Positions 16,621 to 25,771 are shown, numbered from the stretch's first letter. The stretch: 64,000 nucleotides of DNA from DASUPK01 sp963695675 (GCA_963695675.1 CAVOGY010000007.1:434001-498000), one strand, 5' to 3'. Notes: a model not told the origin generated them from the sequence alone. Translations and numbers: made by a program.

Positions 16621-16722
16621 TCAGGCCTCCTTTCGCCACTCATAGGGCAGGAACTTGCCGTTGAGGATGATCTCCACTCTGTCCCCCTTCTCGTCCGGCA
16701 GGCGCCGAACCGTGAAGCCGAA
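16621..16722 (-). pseudogene. C-terminal gene fragment, family not recognised
   Basis: A minus-strand frame reads FGFTVRRLPDEKGDRVEI and ends LNGKFLPYEWRKEA before the stop at 16621. It looks like the real 3' end of a gene, cut at 16722 exactly where the 2.7-kb duplicated segment begins. I cannot name the family. Confidence 0.4.
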
Positions 16723-17516
16723 GCTCGAAGGGGTTCCGACTGGGGATCACCGGACACACGCTGGCCCAGATCGCGCTGGGCGGCTGCATGATCGTGCTGC
16801 CCATTTACCTGCAGATGGTCTTCGAGTACAACGCCCTGCAGGCAGGCTTGTCGCTCGCACCGGTGTCCCTGAGCACGTTCGCCGTCGCGTTGTTGGCGGG
16901 GCGCAAGGCCGGTGCCCGTCGACCGAGCGCCATCATCAGGGTCGGCTTCGGAATCCTCGTCGTCGGGGTCCTGGTCCTCCTGCCGATCGTCCCGCGCGCC
17001 CACGACGGCTGGGCACTCGTCGCTCCCTTGCTGATCATCGGATCCGGACTCGGCCTGCTCGTGTCGCAGCTCAACAACTACACGCTGGCCCCGATACAGG
17101 AGCAACGGGTCAGTGAGGCCGCTGGGGTGAACTCAGCCGGCGGCTCATTCGGCCTCTCGTTCGGCCTGGCCTTTGCCGGGGCCATCATGCTGGCCGCCCT
17201 GTCGATCATCTTCACCGACATGGCGAAGGACAGCCACGTGCTGGCCCCGGCCCAGCAGCATCGGGTATCCGATGCTCTGGAGGACGACGCAGAGATAATG
17301 AGCAACAGTCACCTCGAGGAGGTGCTCGTCGGGCAGCCCGCCGACGTCAAGGCCGAGGTCATCCACATCAACACCGACGCCCGCCCAGAGGCGCTGCAGA
17401 TCGCCCTGCTCGTGCCACTGTTGGCGGGGCTGGTCGGACTTTTCAACGCCTTCCGGATGGTGCGATTGCCGGACAGGAGGCCATCGAAGTCAGCGGAGGC
17501 GGCCGCGCTTACTTGA
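16723..17516 (+). pseudogene. Truncated DHA2-type MFS transporter (copy 1, C-terminal half)
   Basis: From 16723 on the sequence matches the complete MFS gene at 33017-34618, but the first 270 or so codons are missing. In the MFS frame a TGA occurs just upstream at about 16714, so only an internal ATG (16788) could start translation, giving about 242 residues with roughly half the membrane helices. Visible protein differences from copy 2 are few (for example PVSLST for PLSLST, IQEQRV for IEEERV). A functional transporter is unlikely. Confidence 0.85.
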
Positions 17517-17593
17517 ACGCCACGAGACCGGGCGTGGGCCTGGCCGACGACCGCCTTCTCTTACCTCGGGATGGACTTGCCCACGTGGCGCCA

Positions 17594-19348
17594 TCAGCCT
17601 CCATCGAGGGTGCGGCCTTGGGCTGACGTCCACTCGGCGCCGGTCTGCTCGCGGTAGGCGTCGAGGGCACCCTCCAAAGTTCGGAAGAAGTGCACTGGGT
17701 CCAGCGGGCCCACCAGCTCGTAGCGCTCGAGCTTTGCCTTTACCGGGTCCTTGAGCTCGGCGAAGACCAACGAGGTGCCGTCGGCGTTGAGCTCCTCATC
17801 GAGCTCGGCGAGCATGTCCGCCGCCGTGGTGTCGACGTCGGTGATCGGCTCTGCCGCGACGACGATCCAGCGCGGACGCGGCTCGGCATCTGCGAGGCGT
17901 CGAACCTCGTCACGGAAGGTACGTGCGTTGGCGAAGAACAGCGGCGCGTCGAAGCGGAGAATCACCAGGCCGGGCAGTTGCTCGGCGTCGGGATAAAGAC
18001 GGCGGTCGTGGTGCCCCGACATGCCGGAGACGCGACCGAGGGTGGTTCGGTAGGGCAACCACGCGCGCCGAAAGACGTTGAGGATCGAAAGAGCGACGGC
18101 GACGGCGATGCCGGGGAGCACGCCGAGCAGCGCGACGCCGAGGAAGGCTGTCATCGATAGCAGGAACTCGATGCGGCGCTGCTGCCACAGCCGGCGAACA
18201 CCGGAGATGTCCGCCAGTGACAGGGACGCCGCGATCACCACCGCAGCAAGCGTCGGCTGCGGGAGGCTGCGCAGGAGCCCGGGCACGAGAACGAGCATCA
18301 GGATGATGGTCGCCGCGCCGACGAGCCCGGTGAGTTGCGTCTTGGCGCCGGCCTGCTCGGCGACGGCGGTGCGTGAGCCGCTGGTGCTCACGGGGAAGCC
18401 CTGGAAGAGCCCTGCGCCAACGTTCGCGGCGCCGATTCCGATCATCTCCCGGTTCCCGTCGACCTCCTGGCCCGTGCGGGAGGCAAAGGACGAGGCGGTC
18501 GAGATCGTGTCGGTCAGAGAGACGAGCGCGATGCCGAGCGCTCCTGCCACCAGGAGCGGCAGATCGGAGACCGGGTTCGGCCAGGTGAGGGAGGGGAGGC
18601 CCGCCGGAAGGGTCCCCACGAGCGACACGCCATGGTCGCCGAGGTTGAACGCCCCTGCGGCGGCGATCGCAACCACCACTGCGAGCAGGACGCCCGGTAT
18701 CCGAGGCCGCCATCTCTGGATGACGAGGATCAGCGCGAGACTGACCAATCCGATCACTGCAGCGGCCGCAACCGCCTCGCCCGACGTGATCCCGTCCACG
18801 AACGCGCGTGTCTCGTCGATCAGCCCATTCGCGTCGGTCGAGAACCCAAGGAGCTTCGGCAGCTGCCCGATGAGGATCGTCAGGGCAAGCCCGTTCATGT
18901 ATCCGATCTGCGTCGGCCTCGAAAGAAGGTCGGCGATGAACCCCAGCTTCCCGATCCCCGCAACGATCGTGATGACGCCCACCAGCAGGGCCAGCATCGA
19001 CGCCAACGCGACCGCGCGCTCGGGATCGCCGCCGGATCCGATGATCGGCAGGATCGTCGCCGCGATCATCGGACCTAGTGAGGAATCCGGGCCCAGCACG
19101 AGGATTCGCGAAGGCCCGAACGCCGCGTAGCCGATCAGGCAGAGGACCGACGTGTACAGCCCGGTGATCGCCGGCAGGCCGGCAAGCTGGGCGTAGGCCA
19201 TCCCCTGGGGTACCAGCAGCGTGGTCAGCACGAGACCGGCGACAACGTCGCGCCGCAACCACGACCCGTGATAGGACGCGAGCATCCGGGCACCGGGCAG
19301 CGATCTGACCAGCTTCATCGGCGGTCCACCGAGGTCAATCCTGGCCAA
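17594..19348 (-). CDS. SulP/SLC26-family anion transporter with STAS domain (copy 1)
   Basis: A 584-residue protein. The membrane part (about residues 20-430) opens with LVPQGMAYAQLAGLPAITGLY, the SulP signature, and has about 12 to 14 helices; FQGFPVSTSGSRTAVAEQAGAKTQL is a second conserved region. Residues about 450-560 form the STAS domain (LVILRFDAPLFFANA and TAADMLAEL). Members move sulfate, bicarbonate or other anions. It differs from the copy at 34696 by about a dozen residues over the whole length, all substitutions. Both copies keep intact frames, so both may work. Confidence 0.93.
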   Translation of the reverse strand: MARIDLGGPPMKLVRSLPGARMLASYHGSWLRRDVVAGLVLTTLLVPQGMAYAQLAGLPAITGLYTSVLCLIGYAAFGPSRILVLGPDSSLGPMIAATILPIIGSGGDPERAVALASMLALLVGVITIVAGIGKLGFIADLLSRPTQIGYMNGLALTILIGQLPKLLGFSTDANGLIDETRAFVDGITSGEAVAAAAVIGLVSLALILVIQRWRPRIPGVLLAVVVAIAAAGAFNLGDHGVSLVGTLPAGLPSLTWPNPVSDLPLLVAGALGIALVSLTDTISTASSFASRTGQEVDGNREMIGIGAANVGAGLFQGFPVSTSGSRTAVAEQAGAKTQLTGLVGAATIILMLVLVPGLLRSLPQPTLAAVVIAASLSLADISGVRRLWQQRRIEFLLSMTAFLGVALLGVLPGIAVAVALSILNVFRRAWLPYRTTLGRVSGMSGHHDRRLYPDAEQLPGLVILRFDAPLFFANARTFRDEVRRLADAEPRPRWIVVAAEPITDVDTTAADMLAELDEELNADGTSLVFAELKDPVKAKLERYELVGPLDPVHFFRTLEGALDAYREQTGAEWTSAQGRTLDGG

Positions 19349-19428
19349 ACCTTCGGCTGTCTCGGCTAGATCAGCCCAGTTCGGTCAAGCGGGGTCATCA
19401 AACGACAAATTCCAAGCTCCGATCGACG

Positions 19429-20860
19429 ATGCTTACGGTGATGACTGAGACCGGCGAAGCCAACCTCGAGAAGGTCGACCACATCGTTGTCTTGATGCTC
19501 GAGAATCGCTCCTTCGACCACATGCTGGGGTATCTCTCGCTCGAAGGTGGTCGCGGCGATGTCGATGGTCTGCGGGCGGAGTTCGCCAACGAGCATGACG
19601 GGCGCTCCTATCCGGTCCACCATCTCGACAGCACGGTGATCGAGGACGATCCCGATCACTCCGCCAGCGCCGTCGACCTCCAGATCGGGGGCGGCAAGAT
19701 GGACGGCTTCGTAGAGAGCTACGCCGAGACGCTCTCCGCGCAACGACGTCCAGGATGCGGATCCCGGTCGCGTGATTGGTTACTACAACGCCGCCGATGT
19801 CCCGGTCTACGACCACCTGGCGAGCGAGTTCGCGATCTGCGATCGCTGGTTCAGCTCTGTTCCCGGGGCGACCTGGCCCAACCGTCTGTACGCGATTTGC
19901 GGTCGCGCCGCCGGCAGTCGCGATGACCGGCCGCTCCACCTCCCGCCCATGTACAACCAACCCTCGTTCGTGCGACACCTCGACGCCAACGACATCTCGT
20001 GGCGCTGGTACTCGTTCGAGGCGGGGACCCTGCGCTTCGCCGATGGGCACTACAAGCTGGGCCACCACGACAGGTTCGCGTTCTTCAGCAAGACCAACTT
20101 GAACTGGAGGACCAGCCTCGAGCTCAGGGTCGACGCAAAGGCGCCCAGCTTCCTCGAAGACGCCGCCAATGGTGCGCTGCCGTCAGTCTCATGGATCGAC
20201 CCGAACTTCAGCAACTTCAACCCAATCGGCTTTCAGCCCAACGACGACCACCCGCCCGCGGACATCAAGGACGGCCAGGAGCTTGTGCTCGCCGTCTACC
20301 ACGCGCTCGCAACAAGCCCCCAGTGGGAAAAGACGCTCCTCATCATCTTCTACGACGAACACGGCGGCTTCTTCGATCACGTCGCGCCGCCTGCGGCGCC
20401 CGACGACGACCCCGACACGTTCGGACGCTACGGCGTGCGGATACCGGCGCTGATCGTCTCGCCGTGGGTGGAGCCGGGGTCTCTATCCAAGACGCTCTTC
20501 GATCACACGTCGATCATGAAGACGATTCTCCTGCGCTTCTGCCCAGGAGCCCTCAACGAGCCAAAGCGGCATCAAGGGCTGTTTGCGCGGCTCAGAAGCT
20601 CCGGGCACCCCCGGCCCTTGGGAACGCGCGTGTCGCAGGCCAATGATCTCGGAGAACTTCTCACACGTACGACGCCACGACCAGCGGCGGACCGGTACGC
20701 GCTGATAGAGGACGCCGCGGAGCGCGCGGCCGTCAGAACGGAAGGCGCGCAAATCGAAGGGGACCCGCTCGCTCGCCGGCCAGCGACGGAGCTCCAGATC
20801 CGCCTCGCCGCCGCGACTCGCGAGCTGAGAAGACGAGGGCACCCGGCAGACCGGCCGTAA
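19429..20860 (+). pseudogene. Phosphoesterase (phospholipase C/acid phosphatase-like), frameshifted
   Basis: The first frame (19429 to about 19740) reads HIVVLMLENRSFDHMLGY, the start of the phosphoesterase family (Pfam 04185), as far as GGKMDGFVESYAETLSA. Then the frame moves: the continuing family sequence NDVQDADPGRVIGYYNAADV is in another frame, which runs to 20860 and holds FYDEHGGFFDHVAPP and PALIVSPWVEPGSLS. One base too many (or two too few) near 19741 explains it. Without the shift the protein would be about 476 residues with no clear signal peptide. It is either a decaying gene or a sequencing error. Its last 26 codons are found again at 36497-36577. Confidence 0.82.
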
Positions 20861-20879
20861 CCGCTTCTCGTCCAAAGCG
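20861..20879 (-). repeat. Dispersed repeat, hairpin 1 only
   Basis: CCGCTTCTCGTCCAAAGCG directly after the phosphoesterase stop codon (TAA at 20858). Its decayed counterpart at 36580 shows that the repeat was present before the segment was duplicated. Confidence 0.75.
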
Positions 20880-20955
20880 ACAGTGCCAGATGGGCGGACC
20901 GGCGCTCGTGCTCGAACCTGGGTTCCGTACGATCGAGCACTTGACGATCCAACGG

Positions 20956-21378
20956 ATGGAGCACGTCGGCATCGTGGTTGACGACCTCGCGGCCGCGATT
21001 GAGTTCTTCGTCCAGCTCGGACTCGAGCTGCAGGGGCAGGGACAGGTCGAGGGCCGCTGGGTGGACCGCATCGTGGGGCTCGAGGGCGTCCGCGCGGAGC
21101 TTGCGATCGTGCAGACTCCGGACGGCAACGGACGACTCGAGCTGACGAAGTTCCACTCGCCGTCGGACCAGGGCGACAACCGGCCTGCGCAGGCGAACAC
21201 ACCGGGTATCCGGCATGTCTTATTCGCCGTCGACGACATCGATGCCGTCGTCGCCGGCCTCCGAGCCCGCGGCGCTGAGCTCGTCGGCGAGTTGGTGCGC
21301 TACGGGGACAGCTACCGGCTCTGCTACGTCCGCGGCCCGGAGGGAATCATCATCGAGCTAGCGGAGCAGATCGGCTAA
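20956..21378 (+). CDS. VOC-family (glyoxalase-like) protein
   Basis: About 140 residues with two beta-alpha-beta-beta-beta halves: EHVGIVVDDLAAAIEFFVQLG opens the first and IRHVLFAVDDIDAVVAGL the second, with the closing YVRGPEGIIIELAEQIG holding the Glu metal ligand. ATG 20956 is given; TTG 20941 (TIQRMEHVG) is an equally good start because related proteins begin TIQRMDHVG. The family includes methylmalonyl-CoA epimerase-like and dioxygenase-like enzymes. It follows the repeat at 20861. Confidence 0.85.
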   Translation: MEHVGIVVDDLAAAIEFFVQLGLELQGQGQVEGRWVDRIVGLEGVRAELAIVQTPDGNGRLELTKFHSPSDQGDNRPAQANTPGIRHVLFAVDDIDAVVAGLRARGAELVGELVRYGDSYRLCYVRGPEGIIIELAEQIG

Positions 21379-21742
21379 CGGGTAGTTTCCGACTGTCGAG
21401 GGATAGTGCTCGGGCGATTCGGAGGAGAACGTCAGATGATCCGCGCTTTCGAGGCATATGAGCGAGGGGATTTCAGCGACTCTCACGCGCAGTCGGCCTT
21501 GATCGAGCGCGATTCGGTGGTGGTAGGCGCGACGCTCTGCGGGCAGGGACGACAGAGCGGTATCTCTGCCGACTTCACGTTCTGGCTTGGGATTTCGTCG
21601 CAGATCGTCCATGGTCAGGATTGCTCATAGGCCGAGATCGCCGCCGGGTGTCGAGTCCGCTTTGGACGGGCGGCCCGCACGGGAGGCAGGTTCTCGCCTC
21701 GGAAGCGAGCGAGCATAGCAGCGACCCGGGAAGCAGATCAGC
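21379..21742. other. Gap of about 360 bases without a recognisable gene
   Basis: A 74-codon frame (21406-21630) exists but has no family likeness or ribosome site, and I do not call it. No hairpin or repeat copy is evident. It ends at a hydrolase gene remnant. Confidence 0.5.
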
Positions 21743-21816
21743 ATGGCATCAGAGAACGTCGTTCTCGTCGACGGCGGTTTCGTGGATGGCTCTGGCTGGG
21801 AGGCCGTCTACGGCAC
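21743..21816 (+). pseudogene. 5' fragment of an alpha/beta hydrolase gene
   Basis: ATG 21743 opens ASENVVLVDGGFVDGSGWEA VYGT, very close to the N-terminus of salicylate-esterase-like alpha/beta hydrolases (usually VLVHGGFVDGSGW, with His where Asp stands here). The likeness ends after about 24 codons where the cupin gene region begins, so the rest (about 200 residues) is lost. Confidence 0.6.
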
Positions 21817-21831
21817 CGTAGGATTGCGGCC

Positions 21832-22233
21832 GTGCCGTTCACGCTCAGGAACCTGAAGGAGGACCTTGAGGACCTTGGGTCCAGGTTCGACGGCGCGCCG
21901 GAGCTGGAGTTCCGCTTGGCGACCGAGGCGCTCGAGCTCGAGCAATCCGGCCTGGGCTACCAGCACGTCCCGCCCGGCTATCGCTTTCCCTACGGCCACA
22001 CGCACAAGAAGCAGGAGGAGGTGTACGTGGTCGTGCGCGGGAGCGGGCGGATGAAACTCGACGACGAGATCGTCGAGCTCAAGGAGTGGGACGTGGTGCG
22101 TGTCCCGCCCGGGACGTGGCGAGGCTACGAAGCCGGGCCGGAGGGCCTCGAGATCATCGTCATCGGCGCGCCCAATCTCGGCGAGGCTCCGCGCGAAGAC
22201 GTCGAGGGCCAGCGCGACTGGTGGGCTGACTAG
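21832..22233 (+). CDS. Cupin-domain protein
   Basis: A 133-residue single-domain cupin starting at GTG 21832. The first motif is HTHKKQEEVYVVVRGSG (two His and Glu), the second is VVRVPPGTWRGYEAGPEG, where a typical metal-binding His is replaced by Arg-Gly. It probably binds a metal or small ligand, but the altered second motif makes enzyme activity uncertain. Its start lies right after the hydrolase remnant, so its original promoter may be lost or replaced. Confidence 0.82.
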   Translation: MPFTLRNLKEDLEDLGSRFDGAPELEFRLATEALELEQSGLGYQHVPPGYRFPYGHTHKKQEEVYVVVRGSGRMKLDDEIVELKEWDVVRVPPGTWRGYEAGPEGLEIIVIGAPNLGEAPREDVEGQRDWWAD

Positions 22234-22270
22234 GCCATCCGGCTGAGCCACCGGGTTGCCTCGTGAGATA

Positions 22271-22342
22271 GCCGCTTTGGACGAAAAGGGGCGGTTCGTA
22301 TGGAAAGCGGCGGTTTGCGCGAGATACTGCGCGGGCGACGTG
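22271..22342 (+). repeat. Dispersed repeat, both hairpins plus decayed SnoaL-head block
   Basis: Hairpin 1 GCCGCTTTGGACGAAAAG, altered hairpin 2 (GTTCGTATGGAAAGC), then GATACTGCGCGGGCGACG, a copy of the SnoaL start block in which the ATG has become ACG. It lies 28 bases before the VOC gene. Confidence 0.85.
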
Positions 22343-22369
22343 GGAAGAACGTGCACGAGTGGAGGAGTG

Positions 22370-22711
22370 ATGCTGTCGAACGCATCGGTAGCCCCAACTT
22401 TGGCCGTTAACGACCTCGAGCGGGCCCGTCGGTTCTATGAGGAACAGCTGGGCTTCGAGGTCGAGGCCCAAGTCGCGGAAACCATCCGCTACCGCTGTGG
22501 CAACGGGACCGGACTGGCGATTTTCGAGCGCCCGATGACGCCGATCGATCGAACTGTTGCCGCATTCGAGGTCCCGGACATCGAGACTGAGGTCACCGAC
22601 CTGAGGAGCAGGGGCGTCGAGGTCGAAGGCGTCATCACGCTGGCCAGCGGTGTTCGTCGGGCATTTTTCAAAGACCCCGACGGCAACATCATCGGCATGC
22701 GTCAGATTTGA
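22370..22711 (+). CDS. VOC-family (glyoxalase-like) protein
   Basis: A 113-residue single VOC module starting at ATG 22370 behind GGAGGAG. It opens ASVAPTLAVNDLERARRFYEEQLGF and closes VRRAFFKDPDGNIIGM, with the family's D-P-[DE]-G-N-x-[IL] end. Metal ligands are incomplete (a hydrophobic residue stands where Glu is usual in the last strand), so it may be a binding protein, as in many bleomycin-resistance-like members. It lies between two repeat copies, as a one-gene interval. Confidence 0.88.
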   Translation: MLSNASVAPTLAVNDLERARRFYEEQLGFEVEAQVAETIRYRCGNGTGLAIFERPMTPIDRTVAAFEVPDIETEVTDLRSRGVEVEGVITLASGVRRAFFKDPDGNIIGMRQI

Positions 22712-22745
22712 TCGGTGGGCTCGAAGCCGCCGGCCTGACGGACTA

Positions 22746-22763
22746 GCCGCTTTGGACGAAGAG
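22746..22763 (+). repeat. Dispersed repeat, hairpin 1 left arm and loop
   Basis: GCCGCTTTGGACGAAGAG, preceded by GCCGGCCTGACGGACTA, a decayed SnoaL-tail block (related to GCCGGGCTGTCGGAGTAG). Confidence 0.75.
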
Positions 22764-22834
22764 CATCACTCCGTACCCCGTCCGATTCGGTGGTCGAACT
22801 GACCGCCCGCGACCGGCGTTACTGCAATTCCCGA

Positions 22835-23401
22835 TCAACCAGCCCTTGATTGCCGGCGACTCGTAAGCCCCTCCAGGACGACCTCGATGGCGGACTTGGA
22901 CTTGCGGGGCGCACTGTCCTCGCCGATCGCTTCGCTTGCGACGCGCACCTGTTCGGCCACTTTCCCGGTCCGCTCGGCGAGCATCCCAATGTTCTTGGCC
23001 GCCTCGCCGAGACTCTTCGTCGTTGCGCGCCTAGTACCGCGACGACTCGGCAACGGGATGCCGGAGATTCCCTTGTTCTTCTTCCGAGTGAGGGCAAAAC
23101 CCGCAGCGACTCCCGCAAGCCCCGCTCCCGTGGCGATCAGCGGAGTTTTGAGCTTTTTCGCGCCGGAGGTGACGGCGTTACCGGCGGCGTTCGCGCCCTT
23201 GGCCGTTGCATCCTTGGCCGCGTCGACGGCGCCCTTTTGATTCGACGAACTGGCCTTCGCCTTGGGCTTGCGTGTCCTTGCGTTCTGCGAGCGGCTCGCC
23301 CTAGAGCGCGACTTGGCGGCCGTGCGGCCGTTTGCCGACTTGCGTGTGTTTGACCGCCCTCCCGAACTTCCACTCGACTTGCTCTTGGTTTGCTGAGCCA
23401 T
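22835..23401 (-). CDS. Very basic Ser/Lys/Arg/Ala-rich protein with one membrane-like helix
   Basis: A 188-residue protein. Residues 1-55 are a low-complexity basic tail (KSKSSGSSGGRSNTRKSANG and RSRASRSQNARTRKPKAK) like histone H1-type or nucleoid-binding tails. A glycine/alanine helix follows (LIATGAGLAGVAAGFAL), then a second half with a predicted amphipathic helix (LGEAAKNIGMLAERTGKVAEQV). AGGAGAAGGATC upstream is a good ribosome site for ATG 23401. DNA or membrane association is inferred from composition only. Confidence 0.7.
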   Translation of the reverse strand: MAQQTKSKSSGSSGGRSNTRKSANGRTAAKSRSRASRSQNARTRKPKAKASSSNQKGAVDAAKDATAKGANAAGNAVTSGAKKLKTPLIATGAGLAGVAAGFALTRKKNKGISGIPLPSRRGTRRATTKSLGEAAKNIGMLAERTGKVAEQVRVASEAIGEDSAPRKSKSAIEVVLEGLTSRRQSRAG

Positions 23402-23437
23402 ACGGAGATCCTTCTCCTCTGGGGTTTCAGGAAATGG

Positions 23438-23680
23438 CTACCCACCTTCCAACATGATCATTCGCAAAGTGCGAAATTCTGTGCGTTTCAGGTCGAGGAC
23501 GCCGGCGCGCTCGGTTCCCCACTCGGTCTCCTCCGGCGCGAAGACGCTGCTGCCTGCAACCGCGTGGACGCTGGCGCCGCCGTCGTCCTGCTGTCTCGTC
23601 GTGGTCTCGAAGCCGAGCGCCTCCGGCCACGTGATCGCCGCGCGACGTCGCGATAGCTCATACGCGAACAGCTTGCTCAT
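23438..23680 (-). CDS. Hypothetical protein, 80 residues
   Basis: ATG 23680 follows a strong ribosome site (AGGAGGTGAGAGCAG), and the gene overlaps the end of the DUF1365 gene by 23 bases, which supports it as the last gene of the light-island operon. The sequence (SKLFAYELSRRRAAITWPEA ... ) has no recognised domain. Function unknown. Confidence 0.5.
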   Translation of the reverse strand: MSKLFAYELSRRRAAITWPEALGFETTTRQQDDGGASVHAVAGSSVFAPEETEWGTERAGVLDLKRTEFRTLRMIMLEGG

Positions 23681-24431
23681 CTGCTCTCACCTCCTGATGG
23701 GGATGGAATCGCGCTCCTCGAAGTTTCAGCCGCAGAGCGTTCGCGTAGATCCGCGCCAGGGTTGCGATCGTCATCGGCGGATAGCCGAGCAGGAGCCGCA
23801 GCATGCGGCCGCGGGTGATCTCGTGGCGGCGCAGCGCCATGCTCGCGACAAAGGCCGGGCGGCCCCGTTCCAGGTTCCGGATCACAACGCCGAATCTCTC
23901 GTCCGGCCGGGTGACGGAGATCTCGTAGGTCTGCTCCATGGGCTGGAAGGGGGAGACGTGCATCCGCTTCCGGAAGGTCCCGATCACGTGCCGCTCGGAA
24001 GCGGCTCTCTGCGCGTCCAGCACGTACTCCGTCCGCTCCCGCCACGGCGTGTTGGTGACCTCGGCGATCACGCTGTCAAGGCCGCTCTCCTCGCCATGCA
24101 GGAAGAGAAAGGAGACCGGGTTGAACCCGACGCCGAGGTAGCGCGGATTGGCCAGCAGCCTGACGGGGCCTCCCGGCCGCCTCCCCAGACGGGCCTGCAC
24201 GAGGTCGCGTGCGCGCATCGCCAGGGGCCCCTCGCCGCCCGGGAGGTGATCGGCCTCGCGGAAGCGCGCCGGTGCCGGGCGGCGCGCCGACCAGAGCGGG
24301 ATCGAGTCGAGGACGCCGGGAACCTCGTCGAGATCGAACAGCGGCATGAAGACGCGGTAGCGGAAGGAGTGGAGGACGGAGTCGAAGCGGCGATGCGCCA
24401 CCCACCCCTCGTAGATCGCGGAGCCCGTCAC
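23658..24431 (-). CDS. DUF1365-family protein
   Basis: A 257-residue protein with the family marks AIYEGWVAHRRFDSVLHSFRY, then NPRYLGVGFNPVSFLF and RKRMHVSPFQPMEQTYEI. DUF1365 genes occur next to FAD amine-oxidase-like proteins and cyclopropane-type fatty acid synthases, often under light or singlet-oxygen control; a role in modified (for example furan) fatty acid formation has been proposed for homologues. Here the ATG overlaps the FAD gene stop (ATGA), so the two are coupled. No cyclopropane synthase is present, but an SRPBCC and an SDR gene are. Confidence 0.9.
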   Translation of the reverse strand: MTGSAIYEGWVAHRRFDSVLHSFRYRVFMPLFDLDEVPGVLDSIPLWSARRPAPARFREADHLPGGEGPLAMRARDLVQARLGRRPGGPVRLLANPRYLGVGFNPVSFLFLHGEESGLDSVIAEVTNTPWRERTEYVLDAQRAASERHVIGTFRKRMHVSPFQPMEQTYEISVTRPDERFGVVIRNLERGRPAFVASMALRRHEITRGRMLRLLLGYPPMTIATLARIYANALRLKLRGARFHPHQEVRADEQAVRV

Positions 24432-25771
24432 GCCGCCTCTGCCAGCGGCTCGGAAACCGGTTCGCTCCGCTGCGTCACCGGTACCACCTCACCGGCCTCC
24501 GGCAGTGGACCACGGCCGCCGAGCCTCTCGGACACCCGGAGCGCCGACCAGACGCCGTCCTCGTGGAAGCCCCAGCGCCAGTAAGCGCCGCAGTAGTGCG
24601 TCCGCCGGGTGCCGGAGACCTCGTCCCAGCGGCGCTGGGCGGCCACGCTCTCGGGGGTGAAGACCGGGTGGGCGTAGTCGATCCTGCGGATGATCGCGTC
24701 CGGGTCGATCGCCTCGCTCAGGTTCAGGGTGACGAGGTAATCGCGGTCGGCGACGAGCGACTGCAGGCGGTTCATGTAATAGGTCACCGTCGTCCGGCCG
24801 CTGGGACGGTCGATGAGGTGGTAGTTCCAGCTCGCCCAGGCGCTGCGCCGCTGGGGCATCAGGCGCGCGTCGGTGTGCAGAACGGCCCTGTTCTGCTGGT
24901 AGGGAATGGCTCCCAGAACCTCCGCCTCGGCTGGGCTCGGGTCGGCGATGAGTCGCAGGGCGACGTCGGAGTGGACCGCCATCACGACCTCGTCGAAGCG
25001 CTCGCACGACTCGTCGAGCGCGACCACCACGCCGCGCGGCACCCGGTGGATTCGCCGAACCGGGGTTCGCAGATGGACCCGGTCGCGGAACGGCGCGATC
25101 AGCGCCTCGACATAGCGCCGCGAGCCACCGGTGATCGATCGCCACGCGGGCCTTCCCCTGAGCTGAAGGACGCGGTGGTTCTCGAAGAACTCGGCGAGGA
25201 AGCCGGCGGGAAAGCTCCACATCTGCGCGGGGTCGGCGGACCAGACCGCCGAGGCCTGCGGCACGAGCAGCCGCTCCACGAAGTACTGCGAGTAGCCACC
25301 ATCGGCCAGGAATCGGCGGAGCGATGGGCCATGGCCGCCGCTGCCGACCAGCTTGCGGGACTCGCGGTTGAAGCGGACGAGATCTCGCAGCATGCGGTGG
25401 AAGCGCGGGTCGAGCGCGTGCGCGGGCTTCGCGAACAGGCCGCGCGGGCCGGTCGTCGCCCACTCGAAGCCGCCGCGGCCGTCGGAGACCGAGAAGCTCA
25501 TGTCCGCCGCCTGCGAGGCGACCCCGAGCTCGCCCAGCATGCGCTCGAAGTTGGGGTAGTTGAGCTCGTTGAAGACGATGAACCCGGTGTCGACGGGGAG
25601 GGCGCCAGCCGGCGTCTCCACGTCGATCGTGTTGGTGTGGCCGCCCGGGTAGCCCGCCGCCTCGAACACGTGGACGTCGTGGCCGACGCGGTGGAGCTCC
25701 GCAGCGGCGACGAGGCCCGAGACCCCGGCTCCGATGACGGCGATCCGCTTCGAATCGGCGAACCGCCTCAT
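24428..25771 (-). CDS. FAD-dependent NAD(P)-binding amine oxidoreductase-like protein
   Basis: A 447-residue flavoprotein with the dinucleotide-binding VIGAGVSGLVAAAELHRVG at residue 10, GGHTNTIDVETPAG, and a C-terminal FAD contact near HYCGAYWRWGFHEDGVWSA. It belongs to the group of DUF1365-linked oxidoreductases (NAD/FAD protein family of carotenoid-desaturase-like fold). ATG 25771 overlaps the stop of the SRPBCC gene. Substrate not known; in related clusters a fatty acyl chain is suspected. Confidence 0.9.
   Translation of the reverse strand: MRRFADSKRIAVIGAGVSGLVAAAELHRVGHDVHVFEAAGYPGGHTNTIDVETPAGALPVDTGFIVFNELNYPNFERMLGELGVASQAADMSFSVSDGRGGFEWATTGPRGLFAKPAHALDPRFHRMLRDLVRFNRESRKLVGSGGHGPSLRRFLADGGYSQYFVERLLVPQASAVWSADPAQMWSFPAGFLAEFFENHRVLQLRGRPAWRSITGGSRRYVEALIAPFRDRVHLRTPVRRIHRVPRGVVVALDESCERFDEVVMAVHSDVALRLIADPSPAEAEVLGAIPYQQNRAVLHTDARLMPQRRSAWASWNYHLIDRPSGRTTVTYYMNRLQSLVADRDYLVTLNLSEAIDPDAIIRRIDYAHPVFTPESVAAQRRWDEVSGTRRTHYCGAYWRWGFHEDGVWSALRVSERLGGRGPLPEAGEVVPVTQRSEPVSEPLAEAA

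Larger units (their letters stand above)
16723..20881. repeat. Segmental duplication, copy 1 (MFS tail, SulP, phosphoesterase)
   Basis: 16723-19391 aligns with 33825-36493 at a constant offset of 17,102 bases without any indel that I can see. Homology resumes at 20778-20881, which matches 36497-36598; copy 2 lacks the about 1.4 kb in between. So the duplicated unit once reached past the phosphoesterase gene into the repeat copy at 20861. Confidence 0.92.

Noticed and set aside
21406..21630. 74-codon plus-strand ORF
   Set aside because: No ribosome site, no family likeness, and it lies in a gap beside gene remnants.
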